Counted from the stretch's first letter, positions 9,804 through 21,009 are shown. The stretch: DNA of 64,000 bases from Nemophila menziesii (GCA_029959085.1 JARWIR010000035.1:6058501-6122500), one strand, 5' to 3'. Notes: generated by a model not told the origin, from the letters alone. Numbers and translations are program-made.

Positions 9804-12800
9804 GATGCATCATTAATTGAGTGTCATGGGTATTTAATGATAAGAAACTATAATATACATGGCTAGGCTTTTGTCAGATCCAAAAACGTGATGCTCGGGA
9901 GACTGGTTCCTCGATTATCCTAAAAAATAACTGAGAATCACCGGGATATGGTTAACGAATATTGTGTACTCGGCAATTAAGGAAAAGTGGAACTGGTGTC
10001 CCCTCGGGCATAAGGTAATTTACGCACTCGAGAGACTATCTCCCCGCAAGTTTATGAGTCTCTCTGAGTAATAAAGGGTAGGTATCCGTTCTCAACAAGG
10101 AATGTATAGCCAATGGATTGATTTAAGTTTATACTTTCGATGTTTATCGAGCTATACAATTAATTAAATTAGATAATTTTTCTGTCAAAGTTTAATACAA
10201 TCATGAGTGAAATAAGATAAATAACAATATAATAATTGCGATAAGTTAACCTAAGAAACTTGTAATATCCACTAGATAATATATATGAATTTTATGAACA
10301 TTCCACATAAGTTAACCTATTATGTTTTATATATGTAGAACAAATGGTTAATAATATATCTCTAATTCTTTTTTAATTTCTAAATCTGACAATTTATCAT
10401 TGACTGATGAACCATGTTATTCCTCGTTTGTTGTTTCCATTAAAAGCTTGTTCTAGAAGTATACTAGCAGCTAGTCACTAACTTGAGTCTTACCCTTGTC
10501 TTTTCTAGTAAACCTTATAGCCCCACTATTAACCACACGAACTTCTGCATCATAAGAATCTACTTTTACCACCTCATCACTACTATTATCTAATGATACA
10601 ATGATAACTTCTACTTTAGCTTCAGCAGATACACACACACCTTGTAGTAGATCCCAAAGTCTACATTCATATCAAATCCAAATCCAAAATAGGCCTTGAT
10701 CAAATTCGGACGTTCCTTCACTTCAACAACAATTTTCCCTGGCTCAAATCCTTCCTCATCATTTATATTTACTTTTCCTTAAGCCTCATCAAATGAGGGA
10801 AGAAAGAACCGTGATCAACTAAAGAAAAAACAAACATAAGAAAATAACGAATATGCCCTTTTGAGTTACAAGATATTGAATTAATAAAGAATAAAATTAG
10901 AAATTTTGGCATTTTGATTTTTTTTTGGATAACTTAACTTATGAATAAAGATTATTACATGTTTTCTAATTAGTCCCCAAACAAGAGAAATATGCCTATC
11001 AGATAGAAAACATTACTATGTACTGAAAAAGAACATTGTGTCCTGAATGAGGAACCCAATCTTAACTATTAGTTATGGGTAAAACTTCCCTTATATAATG
11101 GATGGTCTAATATTTTAATTACAATAATTAATTAAAATAACAAAATATATGTCATTAGATAAAGTAGGTAGTTTGTATACTTAGTTTTTGTATTTTTAAA
11201 ACATGAGGTATATGCCATACTATTATTGGTATTGGACCATCCTATATTGGATGGAAGAATTTTCAATTCCATATTCATGTCACTATATTTTTATCTATTG
11301 AAAATCACTAATCAAGTCAATTTTAATGGTGTATTTTTTCAACAAATGTAATGAAGTTCATTAAAAGACATTAGTTTGACTTCGACTCATGATAAATCTT
11401 TAATAGTTTCCATAAAACATATTTAAAATTCAACATATATACTAGCTTTAACATAACAACAAGAAAAATTTAAAATAAAGAAAGACTCAGCTAATCTTAT
11501 ATATAATAAACAATTATCAACGCAGTTATAGCAAATGTTTTTGAATTTTACCATAACCTATAAATGAAAGATCAATATATATATATATATATATATATAA
11601 AAAAATTAAATATATCTATTTAGTTTTTATATTAACATATGGAAATGTAAAGTATTCTCTTTTTATTTTTATTATGTTTCACTTATTTTATTGTAGAATT
11701 AATCCATTTAATTAAAATACAATAAAGTAAGTAATAGAAATATAAACCCCATAAAAATAATTATAAACAAATCTATTATAGATCAAAAACATAAACTACA
11801 TAACAAATTAATATTTAAAAACAAGAAATATCAATGCAAAAAAACATATAAACAATGAAAGAAAATAATTTATTTTTAAGGTATGAATAATTATGAATCT
11901 AACAAGTAATTACCAAGTACAAATAAGAAACAATGAAATAAAAAAATAAAAAAATATCAAACATATTTTGTTTACTATACCTTATTTTAAAAGACATGAT
12001 CAACAATCCATGATGCGAAGTATCATGTCAATATGGATACAAGTTTTGGAAAGTATTCAGCAAAAGAAAATATATAGGAGATGCAAACAAATAGATCGGA
12101 GTGGAAGAGAGGAGAGATAGTTTAAGAAAGATGGAGACAAATGCTAGGGGTAAAAAGAAAGAGGTTGATCAATTCTGAATTTAGTGAGTAAATTGGAGGC
12201 GATATTTAAGGTTTATGGTTTTAAATGAATTTTTAAGACCCATACCCAACAAACGTTTTTCATATGCAGTACATAATACCTTGCAACGCACCTCACTCGA
12301 CCTACAACACAGAAGCCCAAACAAGCCTTATTAAACATATTACCGTTGTGATGTGTAAATGAATATTTACTTGCAAAACAATTCAAAAAACCAAATTGCT
12401 CAAGAACAAAATATATAACCTACAAAACTCACACGTCAATCTCTCTCATATACACTATTCTTAACGCATCTTTCTCATACAGTAAAAAGCTTTCTACTGC
12501 ACTGTGTATAAAATGATAATAAACAACACCATAATTCTAAAAAATTGTAAAAAAAATAAGATTAGGTTAATATGTAAATGAACTTTTTTGAGTTTAATGA
12601 TACATATTAATTTTTTTCCTTATTTGGGTTCTTTGCCAAGTCAGGTTGATGATGGTAGTGAATAGTCCTAGGTGGCGACAATTTTCTAGTTTAGGAGTGT
12701 GAAAATTTTTTTTTCTTGTTTTCTTTCAATGCGAGTGTGAAGAGATGAATTTTAGGTTTTATGTTTCATTGTTTTTTAACCTTTGTTTTCTTTTCAATTT

Positions 12801-13653
12801 TTGCTCAGTTGTATACTTTTTTTTATCATATACTTTATTATTTTGTTTGTTTCCGGTTGTATACAATTTTTTAAAATATCAAAAGTAAAAGTGACATTTG
12901 GATTACAATTTAAAGTGATTAGCACAACAAATGATAATGTGATTTTTGTTGATTATTAAACAACCAAAATAGTTTGTTTAAGTAAATATTTGTGATATTA
13001 AATAATTAGTAGAAAAAATTAAAATTATTATTATATTTGATTTGAGTGGATTATAGTATATATATATTTCCATTTACTAACTTGTCTATGCTATCTTTTA
13101 TTTTATTTTATAACATTTGATTTTTTTTATAATATATAATGGATATTAGATAATAAAAAATTATTCATCGATCGAGTGCAAGGTCAAATTTTTTTGGTAA
13201 ATGCATGCCGAGAAGAATTTTTTTATTGGGGAATGTAATAAATTTATTTTTCAACTTTGTATATAATTTTGAAGAATTTTTCTGAAATAATGATTTCTTA
13301 AAATTTCATATACATGCATAACTTTTTTATTTCCAAATTTGTTTTCATTGAGATCTCACCTAACTTTCATTTTTTATTTCCTAGGTAGCTAAGAACATAC
13401 ATGGTTTTCAAACAACTACATGGTCAAAGAAAATAATAGATTAGTGATAGAGTGTAGAACAACCGACTAATCGAAATACACAAAAAGGTGAAACTTCGAT
13501 GCTTCTTGCGAATGATGCTCGAACTAGATTTAACTTATGCCAAGCCTAGAACCTCGAAATCAAATGAAGGTCAGGAATGCAAGAGTTGGGACTGAGAAGA
13601 ATATATATGGCCTGGGTCTAATTCAAATTTTAACAATTTTAAGAATATAAGTG
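9804..13653. repeat. Tandem unit C; MULE-free, diverged
   Basis: Full-length unit from GATGCATCATTAATTG. It is more diverged than the E units and has its own features: a long (TA)n at about 11573-11600, loss of the right-hand TTGTAAGATTATATTG segment, and an empty MULE site at about 12880. It is closest to the terminal partial unit F, sharing for example the reading GTAGTGAATGGTCC-AGGTGG (C itself has ATAGTCCTAGG). The exon remnant at about 10412-10800 (minus) is frameshifted by an extra GT in its (GT)n run. The last 26 bases of the usual marker are missing at the junction with D. Confidence 0.85.
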
Positions 13654-15113
13654 TATTTATTGATAAGAAAAGATAATAAACCTGGCTAGGCTATTGTCGT
13701 ATCCCAAAAAGTGATGCTCGGGAGACTGGTTCCGCGATTGTACTAAAAATACATGAGAATCGCCAGGATCTGTTTGAAGAATCCTATAGACTCGGAAATT
13801 ACGGAAAAAGTGAAACTGGTGTCCCCTCAGGCATGAGGAAATTTACGCACTTGAGAGTGTATGTCCTCGCAAGTCTATGAGTCTCCAAGTAATGAACAAT
13901 AAGTTTCACGTTCTCAACAAGAAATGTATAGCAAATGGCTTGATTTAAGTTTAGAGTTTTGATGTTCATTGAGCTAAAAAAATAATTAAATTATATAATT
14001 TTCGTGTCAAAGTATAAGTAAAATAGAAATATATGTTTAACAATTATAAATGTATGGTTTTAACACAATCATGAGTGAAATAAGATGAATAACAATATAA
14101 TAATTGTGAGAAGTTAGCCTAAGAAACTTGTAATATTTATTAGGTAATACATATGAATTTTATGAACGTTTCACCTAAGATAACTTATATTTTTTTATAT
14201 ATGTAGAACAAAAAGTCAATTATCAATCTCCAATTCTTTTTTAATTTCTATCCCACAATTATCGTTGACCGATGAAACATGTTATAACTTGATTGTTGTT
14301 TCCTCGAATAGCTTGTTCTAGTAGTATACTAGCAGCTAAGACAGGGTAAACTGAGTCACTAAGTTGAGTCCCTTGTCTTCTCTAGCAAACCTTGTAGCCC
14401 CACTTTTAACCACACGAACTTCAGCATCATAAGAATCTACTTCTGCTACATCATCACTACTATTATCAGATGATACACTGATAACTTCTACTTTATCATC
14501 AATAGATACACATGCACCTACAAATTAACTAAAGAATAAAGATTATTACATGTTTCATAACGAGTCCCTATAAAAGAGGAATATGCCTATGGGATAGTAA
14601 ACATTACTATGTTTTTGAAAAAGAACATTGTTCCTAAATTAGGTACCTAATCTTAACTATTTGATATTGATAAAACTTCTATCATTTATTGGATTGTCTA
14701 ATATTTTAATTATATGCCATAATATTATTGGTATTTGACCATCCTATATTGAATGGAAGAATTTTCCATTGGATATTCATGTTACTATTATTTTATCTAT
14801 TAAAATATTCACTAATCAAGTCAATTTTAATGGTTTCTTTTTTCAAAAAATCTAATGAAATTCATAAAAAGATATTAGTTAGACTTGGTCACATGATAAA
14901 TATTTAACTATTTCCATAAAACATATTCAAAATTCAACATATATACTAGATTTAACATAAAAAAAAAAAGATAATTAAAAAAGAAAGAAAGACACAACAA
15001 AACGTCGATCTTATATATAATAAACAATTATCAACTCAGTTGTAGCAAAATCTTTTAATTTAACCATTACAAGAAACCTTTAAATGAAAGATATATATAT
15101 ATTTATATATATA

Positions 15114-15141
15114 CTAGGTATGAACCCGTGCCTGAAGGCAC
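15114..15141 (-). other. Helitron 3' terminus with hairpin
   Basis: CTAG at 15114-15117, a 10-nt spacer, then a perfect stem-loop GTGCC-TGAA-GGCAC (plus strand) at 15128-15141. The base outside CTAG is A on plus, that is T after CTAG on the element strand, the canonical target. Confidence 0.8.
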
Positions 15142-15671
15142 TTTGATAATTTTAATTTTAAAAAAATAAATTCTCGACATAAAAATAAACTAAAAAATCA
15201 TGAAACTCACACACTTTTCTCAATGTAGGGTAAAGAACGCAACAAAAGAAGTAAACTTATTTCAGTTTTCAATGAGTTAAAGTCTAAAACAGTTAGTTGA
15301 ATACTTAGTCTCAATATTGCTGCAATCGTAGACAATTTATTATTCAATAATTAATAGTCCACCATGTCAAATGAAAAAAAATTACAGTTTAATTTGTTAT
15401 TACTTCTCGCAAGTCCGGCACTGGGATGACATCATCATAGGGGTAGAAGAGAAGTGTTACATCAAATTTGTTTTTAGATTCTTAGTCCCGTCTATGTTTG
15501 AACAGGTTTAAGTCATGTATAACATCTGGATCATGTGAGTAAATATCAAAATCTAACTCTATGTGCCTGGTGCCATAAATGTGCAAGAAAGAAATAGTAG
15601 AGGCCTTTTGGCTTTGTTTTGAAATATCAACATAATAAAAAATTAATCTTCCGCTCCTGATTCCCTCTGTT

Positions 15672-15738
15672 TCATTTCTTCTCCTCTTTTAAGGACTCCT
15701 CAACCTCCTTTTGCTCAGGTGCAATTCTTGCAAAATAC
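15672..15738 (-). pseudogene. Captured last exon, Glu/Lys-rich C-terminus (unknown)
   Basis: Acceptor CACTTCAG, then a frame YFARIAPEQKEVEESLKEEK and K, then TGA at 15674-15672. The exon start and its acceptor are part of a 25-bp tandem repeat (15727-15790), so the splice site is present in up to three imperfect copies. I do not recognise the parent; a charged tail like this is common in organelle and chaperone-type proteins. Confidence 0.4.
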
Positions 15739-15790
15739 CTGAAGTGTTACTCTTGCAAAATACATGAGGTGCTACTCTTGAAAATACCTA
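15727..15790. repeat. 25-bp tandem repeat, about 2.6 copies
   Basis: Copies read TTGCAAAATACCTGAAGTG, TTGCAAAATACATGAGGTG and a truncated TTGAAAATACCTAATG, each of the first two followed by TTACTC or CTACTC. Confidence 0.75.
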
Positions 15791-16360
15791 ATGTATAGTA
15801 TATATGTGTGTTTATTTAACTTATTTTTGATATGTGACGATTATAACTTTAACATAAGGAATGACTTCATGTGTAACCAAAGTCTAACGTGTCCTTCAAG
15901 ATTGTTAGTGTTACAAAATTGACAATCTATGTGCTAAGAATGGAGGATTAAAATTGAAAACAGGTCAAGAATGAAGCATCGTGTTTAATATAACAAAGAA
16001 TTTCTTTTCAAATGAGACAATATATCTTTGGCTGTGAACATCTGGTCATTTATTCACATAATAGAGGAACTAATACAATGATAGATATTTGGTAATTTTG
16101 CATCCAAAAGGACTAATAAAACATGATAAACTAATCTCTGAGTAGTGAATATCAAGATTACTGCTACATTGACATCATAGACTTTATTCTCTGCAAAAAG
16201 GAAATGATAGGTAAGTTTAGAGGAAGCGTGTAATTTCTATGAAATAAAAGAAATATTAGTGTGAGAAAATTAAGTCAAGATATACTATGATCTTCCTGAA
16301 AATTAGATTAAAAAAATGTCATGTTAAGCTTTAAGAACTATTCGAGACAAATACTATTAC

Positions 16361-16401
16361 CTGAAGCATGTCAATCAATCTGGTCCTCCAAAATTTTTTA
16401 C
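16361..16401 (-). pseudogene. Captured 41-bp exon-like segment
   Basis: Minus strand: ATATTTCAG acceptor, an open frame KKFWRTRLIDMLQ, and a GTAATA donor. Too short to identify; the splice frame on both sides and the shared orientation with the other cargo are the only support. Confidence 0.3.
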
Positions 16402-16890
16402 CTGAAATATTTACAATTATACAAATAATATTCATGTGATCAAATAGTTGGTAAGAACTTACAATAGAAATTTCTATATCCACTGCCACCTCACTATATC
16501 TCTAGATGAAGGATGAAGCATAATTACATTTTAGTAATTGTAAAAACAGCTCAATCTAAGAACAACGCTATCTTAGTTCTTAATTTAAAAAAAGCAACGT
16601 CTATATTTTATTGCCATAAAAAATATGTTTATAACTGTAAAAGAAAGATCTCAATGAAACCCAATAAAATCAATTTTTACCATTCTAATGTTAAGGATCT
16701 TCTCTGTTTGCACATGATTTCTTCACTTTCTTCTTATATATACAATAAAAATTTAAAAGATAAGTTTTAGTTTTTTTAGTCCGAATAAGGTTTTAATTTA
16801 ATAAAAGTATAGATTGTTTATTTTCTAAATTGGTTGAAAGATAATCATTAATAAATCAAAAGATATGGTTTCAAAATATCTAGCATTTAC

Positions 16891-16950
16891 CTTAGAAATT
16901 GATAGTGCAGTCCAAGCGTGATGAGAATTAGCAGAAGGTGTAGTCCATGC
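16891..16950 (-). pseudogene. Captured 60-bp exon-like segment
   Basis: Minus strand: a CT-rich stretch plus CACAG acceptor, twenty open codons starting AWTTPSANSHHAWT, then AAG followed by GTAAATG, a good donor. Family not recognised. Confidence 0.35.
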
Positions 16951-17099
16951 CTGTGAAGAGAATTTTTTTTTTTAATTCCTACAAAACAATTCAAAAGATG
17001 CACTATAGAACCAAATTACTCACTCCAATAGTCCAGGTAAATCATGGGACTCGCAAAACTTACAGCGCATCACTTCTTAGACAACATATGTTACAATTG

Positions 17100-17575
17100 C
17101 AACACAGGGACTAATAGTGCAATTAACCTAATATAACAATTTTTTTTTATTTTTTGTTCCTGCAAAACAATTCCAAAAATATTGTATTAGACCAAATTAC
17201 TCACTCTTATAGTCCTGCTAAAAATATAGTTGTAATATTGCATTATAGTTCTCTATATTGATTTTCATGACTTAATTGCACTATAGGTCCACATATTATG
17301 TAAAAATTTCTCCAAAGGTTCCTATAATAATTTTTTGAGTTAATTGCACTATAAATCTTATATTAGAAAAAATTAGGTTAATTGAACTCTTGGTCCTTCT
17401 ATTATGCAAAAACTACTTCATGTTCCTATATTAAATTTTTTGAGTTGACTATAGGTCCCTATATTAAATTCTATAAGTTAATTGCACTATCAATCCTATA
17501 TTATGAAAAAATTAGTCTGTAGGTCTCTATATTAAATTGTTTATGATAATTGCACTGTAGACCATTATATTAAAT
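17100..17575. repeat. Degenerate repeat of TTAATTGCACTATAGGTCC type
   Basis: About seven loose copies of a motif like GTTAATTGCACTATAGGTCC followed by CTATATTAAATT, 45-75 bp apart, with much divergence. Intronic-type AT-rich repeat; related phrases (GGTCC..ATTATGCA) recur at about 20920-20995 in Helitron 2. Confidence 0.55.
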
Positions 17576-17579
17576 TTAC

Positions 17580-17676
17580 CTGCATTGATCTCATTCATGG
17601 ATCTCTTGACATGTTCATCTGGCTCAATATCAACAATGAGTTTCTCAATAATTTCATACCCTTAAGCGGACATAAC
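17580..17676 (-). pseudogene. Captured exon of a hypersensitive-induced response (HIR, SPFH/band 7) protein
   Basis: Minus strand: acceptor ATACAG, 97-bp exon, donor GTAAATTT. Translation reads VMSA, stop, [27 protein letters not shown]. The segment [25 protein letters not shown] is diagnostic for plant HIR proteins, membrane-anchored SPFH-domain proteins of the plasma membrane involved in defence-linked cell death. The conserved tyrosine codon has become TAA, so this copy is dead. Only this exon of the SPFH domain is seen. It lies downstream of the leader-like region at 18030-18270 in the same orientation, which may derive from the same gene. Confidence 0.8.
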
Positions 17677-17749
17677 CTGTATATTTAGAAAATAATAAAT
17701 GAATATTTAGTGGCAAAAATCGAGTATGTATAAAAATATAATAAATCAT

Positions 17750-18290
17750 ACTTAAATTAGATGATTCACTCTCACGGCATCTCCCTCCCCATATACGCTA
17801 TTCTCAGAGCATCACTTCTCGTGAAAAGCTTCTAATGGTAATAATAATGGACATTGTTACAACTTAATCAAATTGAACAAACAAAAATCTAATAAATCAG
17901 TGAAATTGTAGGAAAAGTCTAAAAATTAAATTATGGAGAAAAGAGTCTTAAGGTAAAATTTCAATTTTTTTAAATTAAAATCAATACATATATTTATTAG
18001 AAGGTTGTAATTGCAAAATTTGATAAATTTACCTTAATTTGATTTGGGCTCTTCGATTGTTGTTACCTGAATTGGTTATTTGCCAAGCCGGGTTGATGAT
18101 GCTGAAAAAGAATGTTCTCTAGCGGCGGGGTTTTCTTGAGCAGGAGAGTGGGCTTACCTCAATTTGATTTGGGTTCTTTGATTGTTGATGGCGTAGCCAA
18201 ACCCGTTGATTATTGTGGAGAATGGTATGGAGTGACAGGGGTTTTCTTGTGAAGGACCGCGACTTAAGGTGAGTGTGAAGAGACTTTAGT
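17750..18290 (-). other. Region related to the tandem unit's promoter/leader
   Basis: Phrases shared in order with the tandem unit: CCATATACGCTATTCTC, AGCATCACTTCTC, AAAAGCTTC, TTACCTTAATTTG, GCCAAGCCGGGTTGATGATG, GTTTTCTTG..AGGAGAG and GGTGAGTGTGAAGA. It contains two tandem copies of the leader exon (about 18160-18260 and 18045-18150), each followed on minus by AAG or AGG plus GTAA. A further related stretch lies at 16970-17060 (CTACAAAACAATTCAAAA, ACCAAATTACTCAC). Similarity is clear by eye but well below that between units. Confidence 0.6.
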
Positions 18291-18608
18291 TTTTTTCTTT
18301 TTTTTTTAATCGGTAAAGTTAATTTGAGATAAGATTTTTTTTGGACAGTATTTGAGATAAAATTGGAAACGGCTTTTCTCCTTGCACTTGTGAAGGAATT
18401 TCACGGATTTTTTTCATATATGTGAAATCACAATCTCAAATTACTTTTAAAACTAATTCTGACGGCTGAAAAATATAGAGGAGACATCAAGATATTTTAA
18501 ATTTTAAACCGTGGATTGAATTTAGACAATCTCAACCATTGAACCAAAGGCTAGAAAATATGGAGAAAAACAAGAGACATTTCAGGCCAGCCTATATATA
18601 TATATATA

Positions 18609-18636
18609 CTAGGGAATGCCCCGTACCTGAAGGTAC
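18609..18636 (-). other. Helitron 2 3' terminus with hairpin
   Basis: CTAG 18609-18612, a 10-nt spacer, then perfect stem GTACC-TGAA-GGTAC at 18623-18636 (plus strand). Same architecture as 15114-15141, with paired changes in the stem. Confidence 0.8.
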
Positions 18637-18706
18637 TTGGACAAAAATGAATTTAAAAATTTAAAATAAATTGTGTAAAATTCATAGTTGAATTATATAT
18701 AAAATT

Positions 18707-18733
18707 CTAGAAATACCCCGTATCTGAAGATAC
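18707..18733 (-). other. Third, nested Helitron 3' terminus
   Basis: CTAG 18707-18710, a 9-nt spacer ending CCCC, then perfect stem GTATC-TGAA-GATAC at 18720-18733 (plus strand). It lies about 98 bp inside Helitron 2. It may be an older terminus that was bypassed, or the remnant of another element. The flanking base after CTAG on the element strand is A, not T. Confidence 0.65.
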
Positions 18734-18911
18734 AGCCAAATACAACATATTTTTATTTTTTTAGAATCTAATAATTACAACCGTGTTTTGTGTGTGCAAA
18801 GAGAAAAAAAATATATTTGTAAAAAATAAGTTTCAACTATATCAGTGATCAAACTTATCTTTCAACTTGAAAAAGAAAAAACTTATCTCCAATAATACCC
18901 CAATTCATGAT

Positions 18912-19090
18912 CAAACTTCTATTTGTAACTACCTTCTTCTCTAGTCTTACACTTTTAGCACCTTTTTTATTGTCTGCAATACCATTTCATAGAAAGCAAA
19001 TACACCTCCTTTCAATTTCCTTAATGACGCTCTTAGATACCCAAAAAAAATTTGCACTCGTACCTAGCTTTACTCAAAAAAACAGCTTTC
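18912..19090 (-). pseudogene. LINE reverse-transcriptase C-terminal fragment
   Basis: Minus strand reads VSKSVIKEIERRCICFL, a stop (TGG to TGA), then NGIADNKKGAKVRLEKK. This matches the region after the catalytic RT core of plant L1-type LINEs (LPKSVIKEIE..C..FLW..), which commonly precedes the zinc-binding and RNase H parts. Only about 60 codons are legible. The fragment lies between the Helitron terminus and the captured gene exons; the plus-strand 78-codon frame opposite is a shadow. Confidence 0.7.
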
Positions 19091-19246
19091 ATCAAATAAT
19101 CTCTTCAAGCAAAATTGCCCCTATTCTTTTTAGAAAAATTTAAATTTATAACATCAAGTATTGATCTTCTTTCTCTATTTCCAGTTGTAGAAAAAATCTC
19201 TTATTTCTCTCATCCTAAAAGGTTGTTTCAAAAACAACTGCTATAA

Positions 19247-19316
19247 GTCTGTTAGAATAATCATTTCTGGATTTATTGGTGGTCTGTTAGAATAATCATT
19301 CCTGGATTTATTAGTG
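19247..19316. repeat. 35-bp direct duplication
   Basis: GTCTGTTAGAATAATCATT followed by (T/C)CTGGATTTATT(G/A)GTG occurs twice head to tail with two or three differences. The second copy runs into the exon-like segment at 19302. Confidence 0.8.
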
Positions 19317-19439
19317 GACGAATGGTGAAATGGCTTAAACTTATAACTATCACCTCCAAAGAATCAGAAAATTATTATCATTACAATGACAATAGGGTGC
19401 TTCCAACTCATGTTGATGCAGAATTAGCTACCACCCAAG
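19302..19439 (+). pseudogene. Plus-strand exon-like segment (unknown gene)
   Basis: Open frame from GGATTTATTAGTGG to a CAAG/GTAATATC donor. It contains [17 protein letters not shown], then [19 protein letters not shown]. Composition is protein-like and the end is a good splice donor. It runs opposite to the other cargo of Helitron 2. I do not recognise the family with confidence. Confidence 0.4.
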
Positions 19440-19552
19440 GTAATATCTTATTTTTTATAACTATATAATCTTATTCATATATATAGCTTTATTTGTTAAT
19501 TAAAAATTATATATAAAAGAATGTAAGTCGTTCTATTACTTGAAAAAATTAG

Positions 19553-19675
19553 TTAACCAGTTGGGATTAGCTCCCTGGCCACGACCTTGGTCATTCAATT
19601 AGTGGTGCATGTTCAAACCAAGTCAATGACTTCGAGTCCAAAGTGACTTTTTCTATGTAACAAAAAAAAATGGGT
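19553..19675 (+). mobile_element. Possible tRNA-derived SINE remnant
   Basis: TTAGCTCCCTGGCC resembles a pol III A box and GTTCAAACC, about 40 bp downstream, a B box. The stretch ends TGTAACAAAAAAAAA, the usual tail of plant SINEs. A second B-box-like CAGTTCGAGTC lies at about 19763. No target duplication was identified, so this is tentative. Confidence 0.3.
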
Positions 19676-20205
19676 TTAAAAAATAATTAATATATCAATA
19701 GATATAACATTACACAACTGTTTCCAATATTGAGCAGAGATTTGAGTAACCGTGTGGCCTACAGTTCGAGTCACATCGATTATATTAGGTGAATATAAAC
19801 ACATCAAATCAGATTAACTAAATTAAAAAAATCCTTTATACAAACTCTAGATCAAGCATGTGCCCTCCCAGTTTAAAATGCAATTAGAACACAATACACA
19901 ACTGTTTTTCTCCCTCCCAAATGAATATATAGTTCATGAGAATATTCTTACCGTTAAGTTTCGGTTTCTTTATCCTCATTGAAAGCCTTACTTAAAACTT
20001 CTTGAAGTTCAATGTATCTTTGTTTCTTAAATTATCGCTCTTATGGAGTATTCCCTTATCTTATTTAGTACCTCTGAACAACATGGGAAAAAACGCTTCC
20101 CAAGTTCCACTGCTCAAACAACAAATATTGCTATCCATGTAAGACTTGTCATGTCATGTAACTTTACCAGTTTCATGTTCCACAACAGTATTATTAACTA
20201 CAGGC

Positions 20206-20394
20206 TAATGAATTTCAGGAACAGTTATGTTTTCTTTCTTTACCATTGAACCTGTATCACTTCCAGCTGAACTTTTCTTCTCAGCTTGTACAATATTCGA
20301 GGGATTCCATACATTATGCATATATGAACACTTTTCGCCTTTATTACAAAACCAGTTATGAAAAAAAGTAACATGGAGCATTTGTCTTGTTTAC
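20206..20394 (-). pseudogene. Captured CCCH zinc-finger exon, frameshifted
   Basis: Acceptor TTGCAG, then VNKTNAPCYFF, a frameshift in a T7 run, then HNWFCNKGEKCSYMHN and on to a TAG (20207-20205). Allowing for the frameshift, the spacing is C-x8-C-x5-C-x3-H, the CCCH zinc-finger consensus of RNA-binding proteins. The coding-like text continues past the TAG to about 20060 with another stop. An upstream exon-like piece (DDNLAHTEDKITSWRPND, about 20540-20600) precedes it in the same orientation. A broken copy of a plant zinc-finger CCCH-domain gene; the subfamily cannot be fixed. Confidence 0.7.
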
Positions 20395-21009
20395 CTGCAA
20401 CTGCACGATTGTTCCCTATATCGAATCCTCCTTCAATTCCTGTTTAACAAAAGCACATACGTTAAATAGAGAAAAATCAAAGTTATGGAAAAAATTTCAT
20501 AAAAATAAACAATTAACTCATCTATATCATACAGGTCCTTCTGTTTTACATCATTCGGTCTCCAAGAGGTAATCTTATCCTCCGTATGTGCTAAATTATC
20601 ATCCTGCAATACAAATATTATGATTTTAAGCAGTTTTGATTTCCTGTAAAGTGGCATTCTTGGTGGATAAGAAAGTGAACAAAGATAAAATCGGTGAATG
20701 CTTCTGCATCTGCATCATATTAGAATGGATTTCCAATTGATTAATGTCTCTACACTATAATTGTACAAAAGGATGAATCATAATGCACGATTGATAAGAC
20801 CATCAACATAATGAAATTGTCTCGCTATATATGCAGCCAATAGTAGAGATAAGAAGTCTGTTACATGAGGAGGAAGTGCACGAACAGTAAGATAATTTTA
20901 AAACAATATTGAACAACAGGTCCCTATTATGCAGGTATTGATCTAAGATTCCTAAATTATGCAAAAATTGAAGTATAAGGTCCATAAATTATGCAAAAAT
21001 CGAATTTAC

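Larger units (their letters stand above)
15114..18597 (-). mobile_element. Helitron 1 (minus strand), with captured exons
   Basis: On the minus strand the element ends ...GTGCC TTCA GGCAC, ten bases, CTAG, followed by T: a 5-bp hairpin 10 nt before CTRR is the classic Helitron 3' terminus. Insertion is in a TA-rich tract, as expected. The 5' end near 18597 is inferred from similarity of 18490-18597 to the 5' region of Helitron 2 (shared TCTCAACC(G/A)TTG and GGCC blocks); a clean TC start is not visible there. No Rep/helicase is seen, so it is non-autonomous. Its cargo, all in minus orientation, is a leader-like region, an HIR exon and three small exons. Confidence 0.7.

Noticed and set aside
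16513..16770. 85-codon plus-strand frame in Helitron 1
   Set aside because: Lys/Asn/Tyr-rich translation of AT-rich intronic sequence, opposite to the captured exons, with no motif.
18907..19143. 78-codon hydrophobic plus-strand frame resembling a signal peptide
   Set aside because: It is the antisense of the LINE RT fragment read on minus, which gives a far better explanation.
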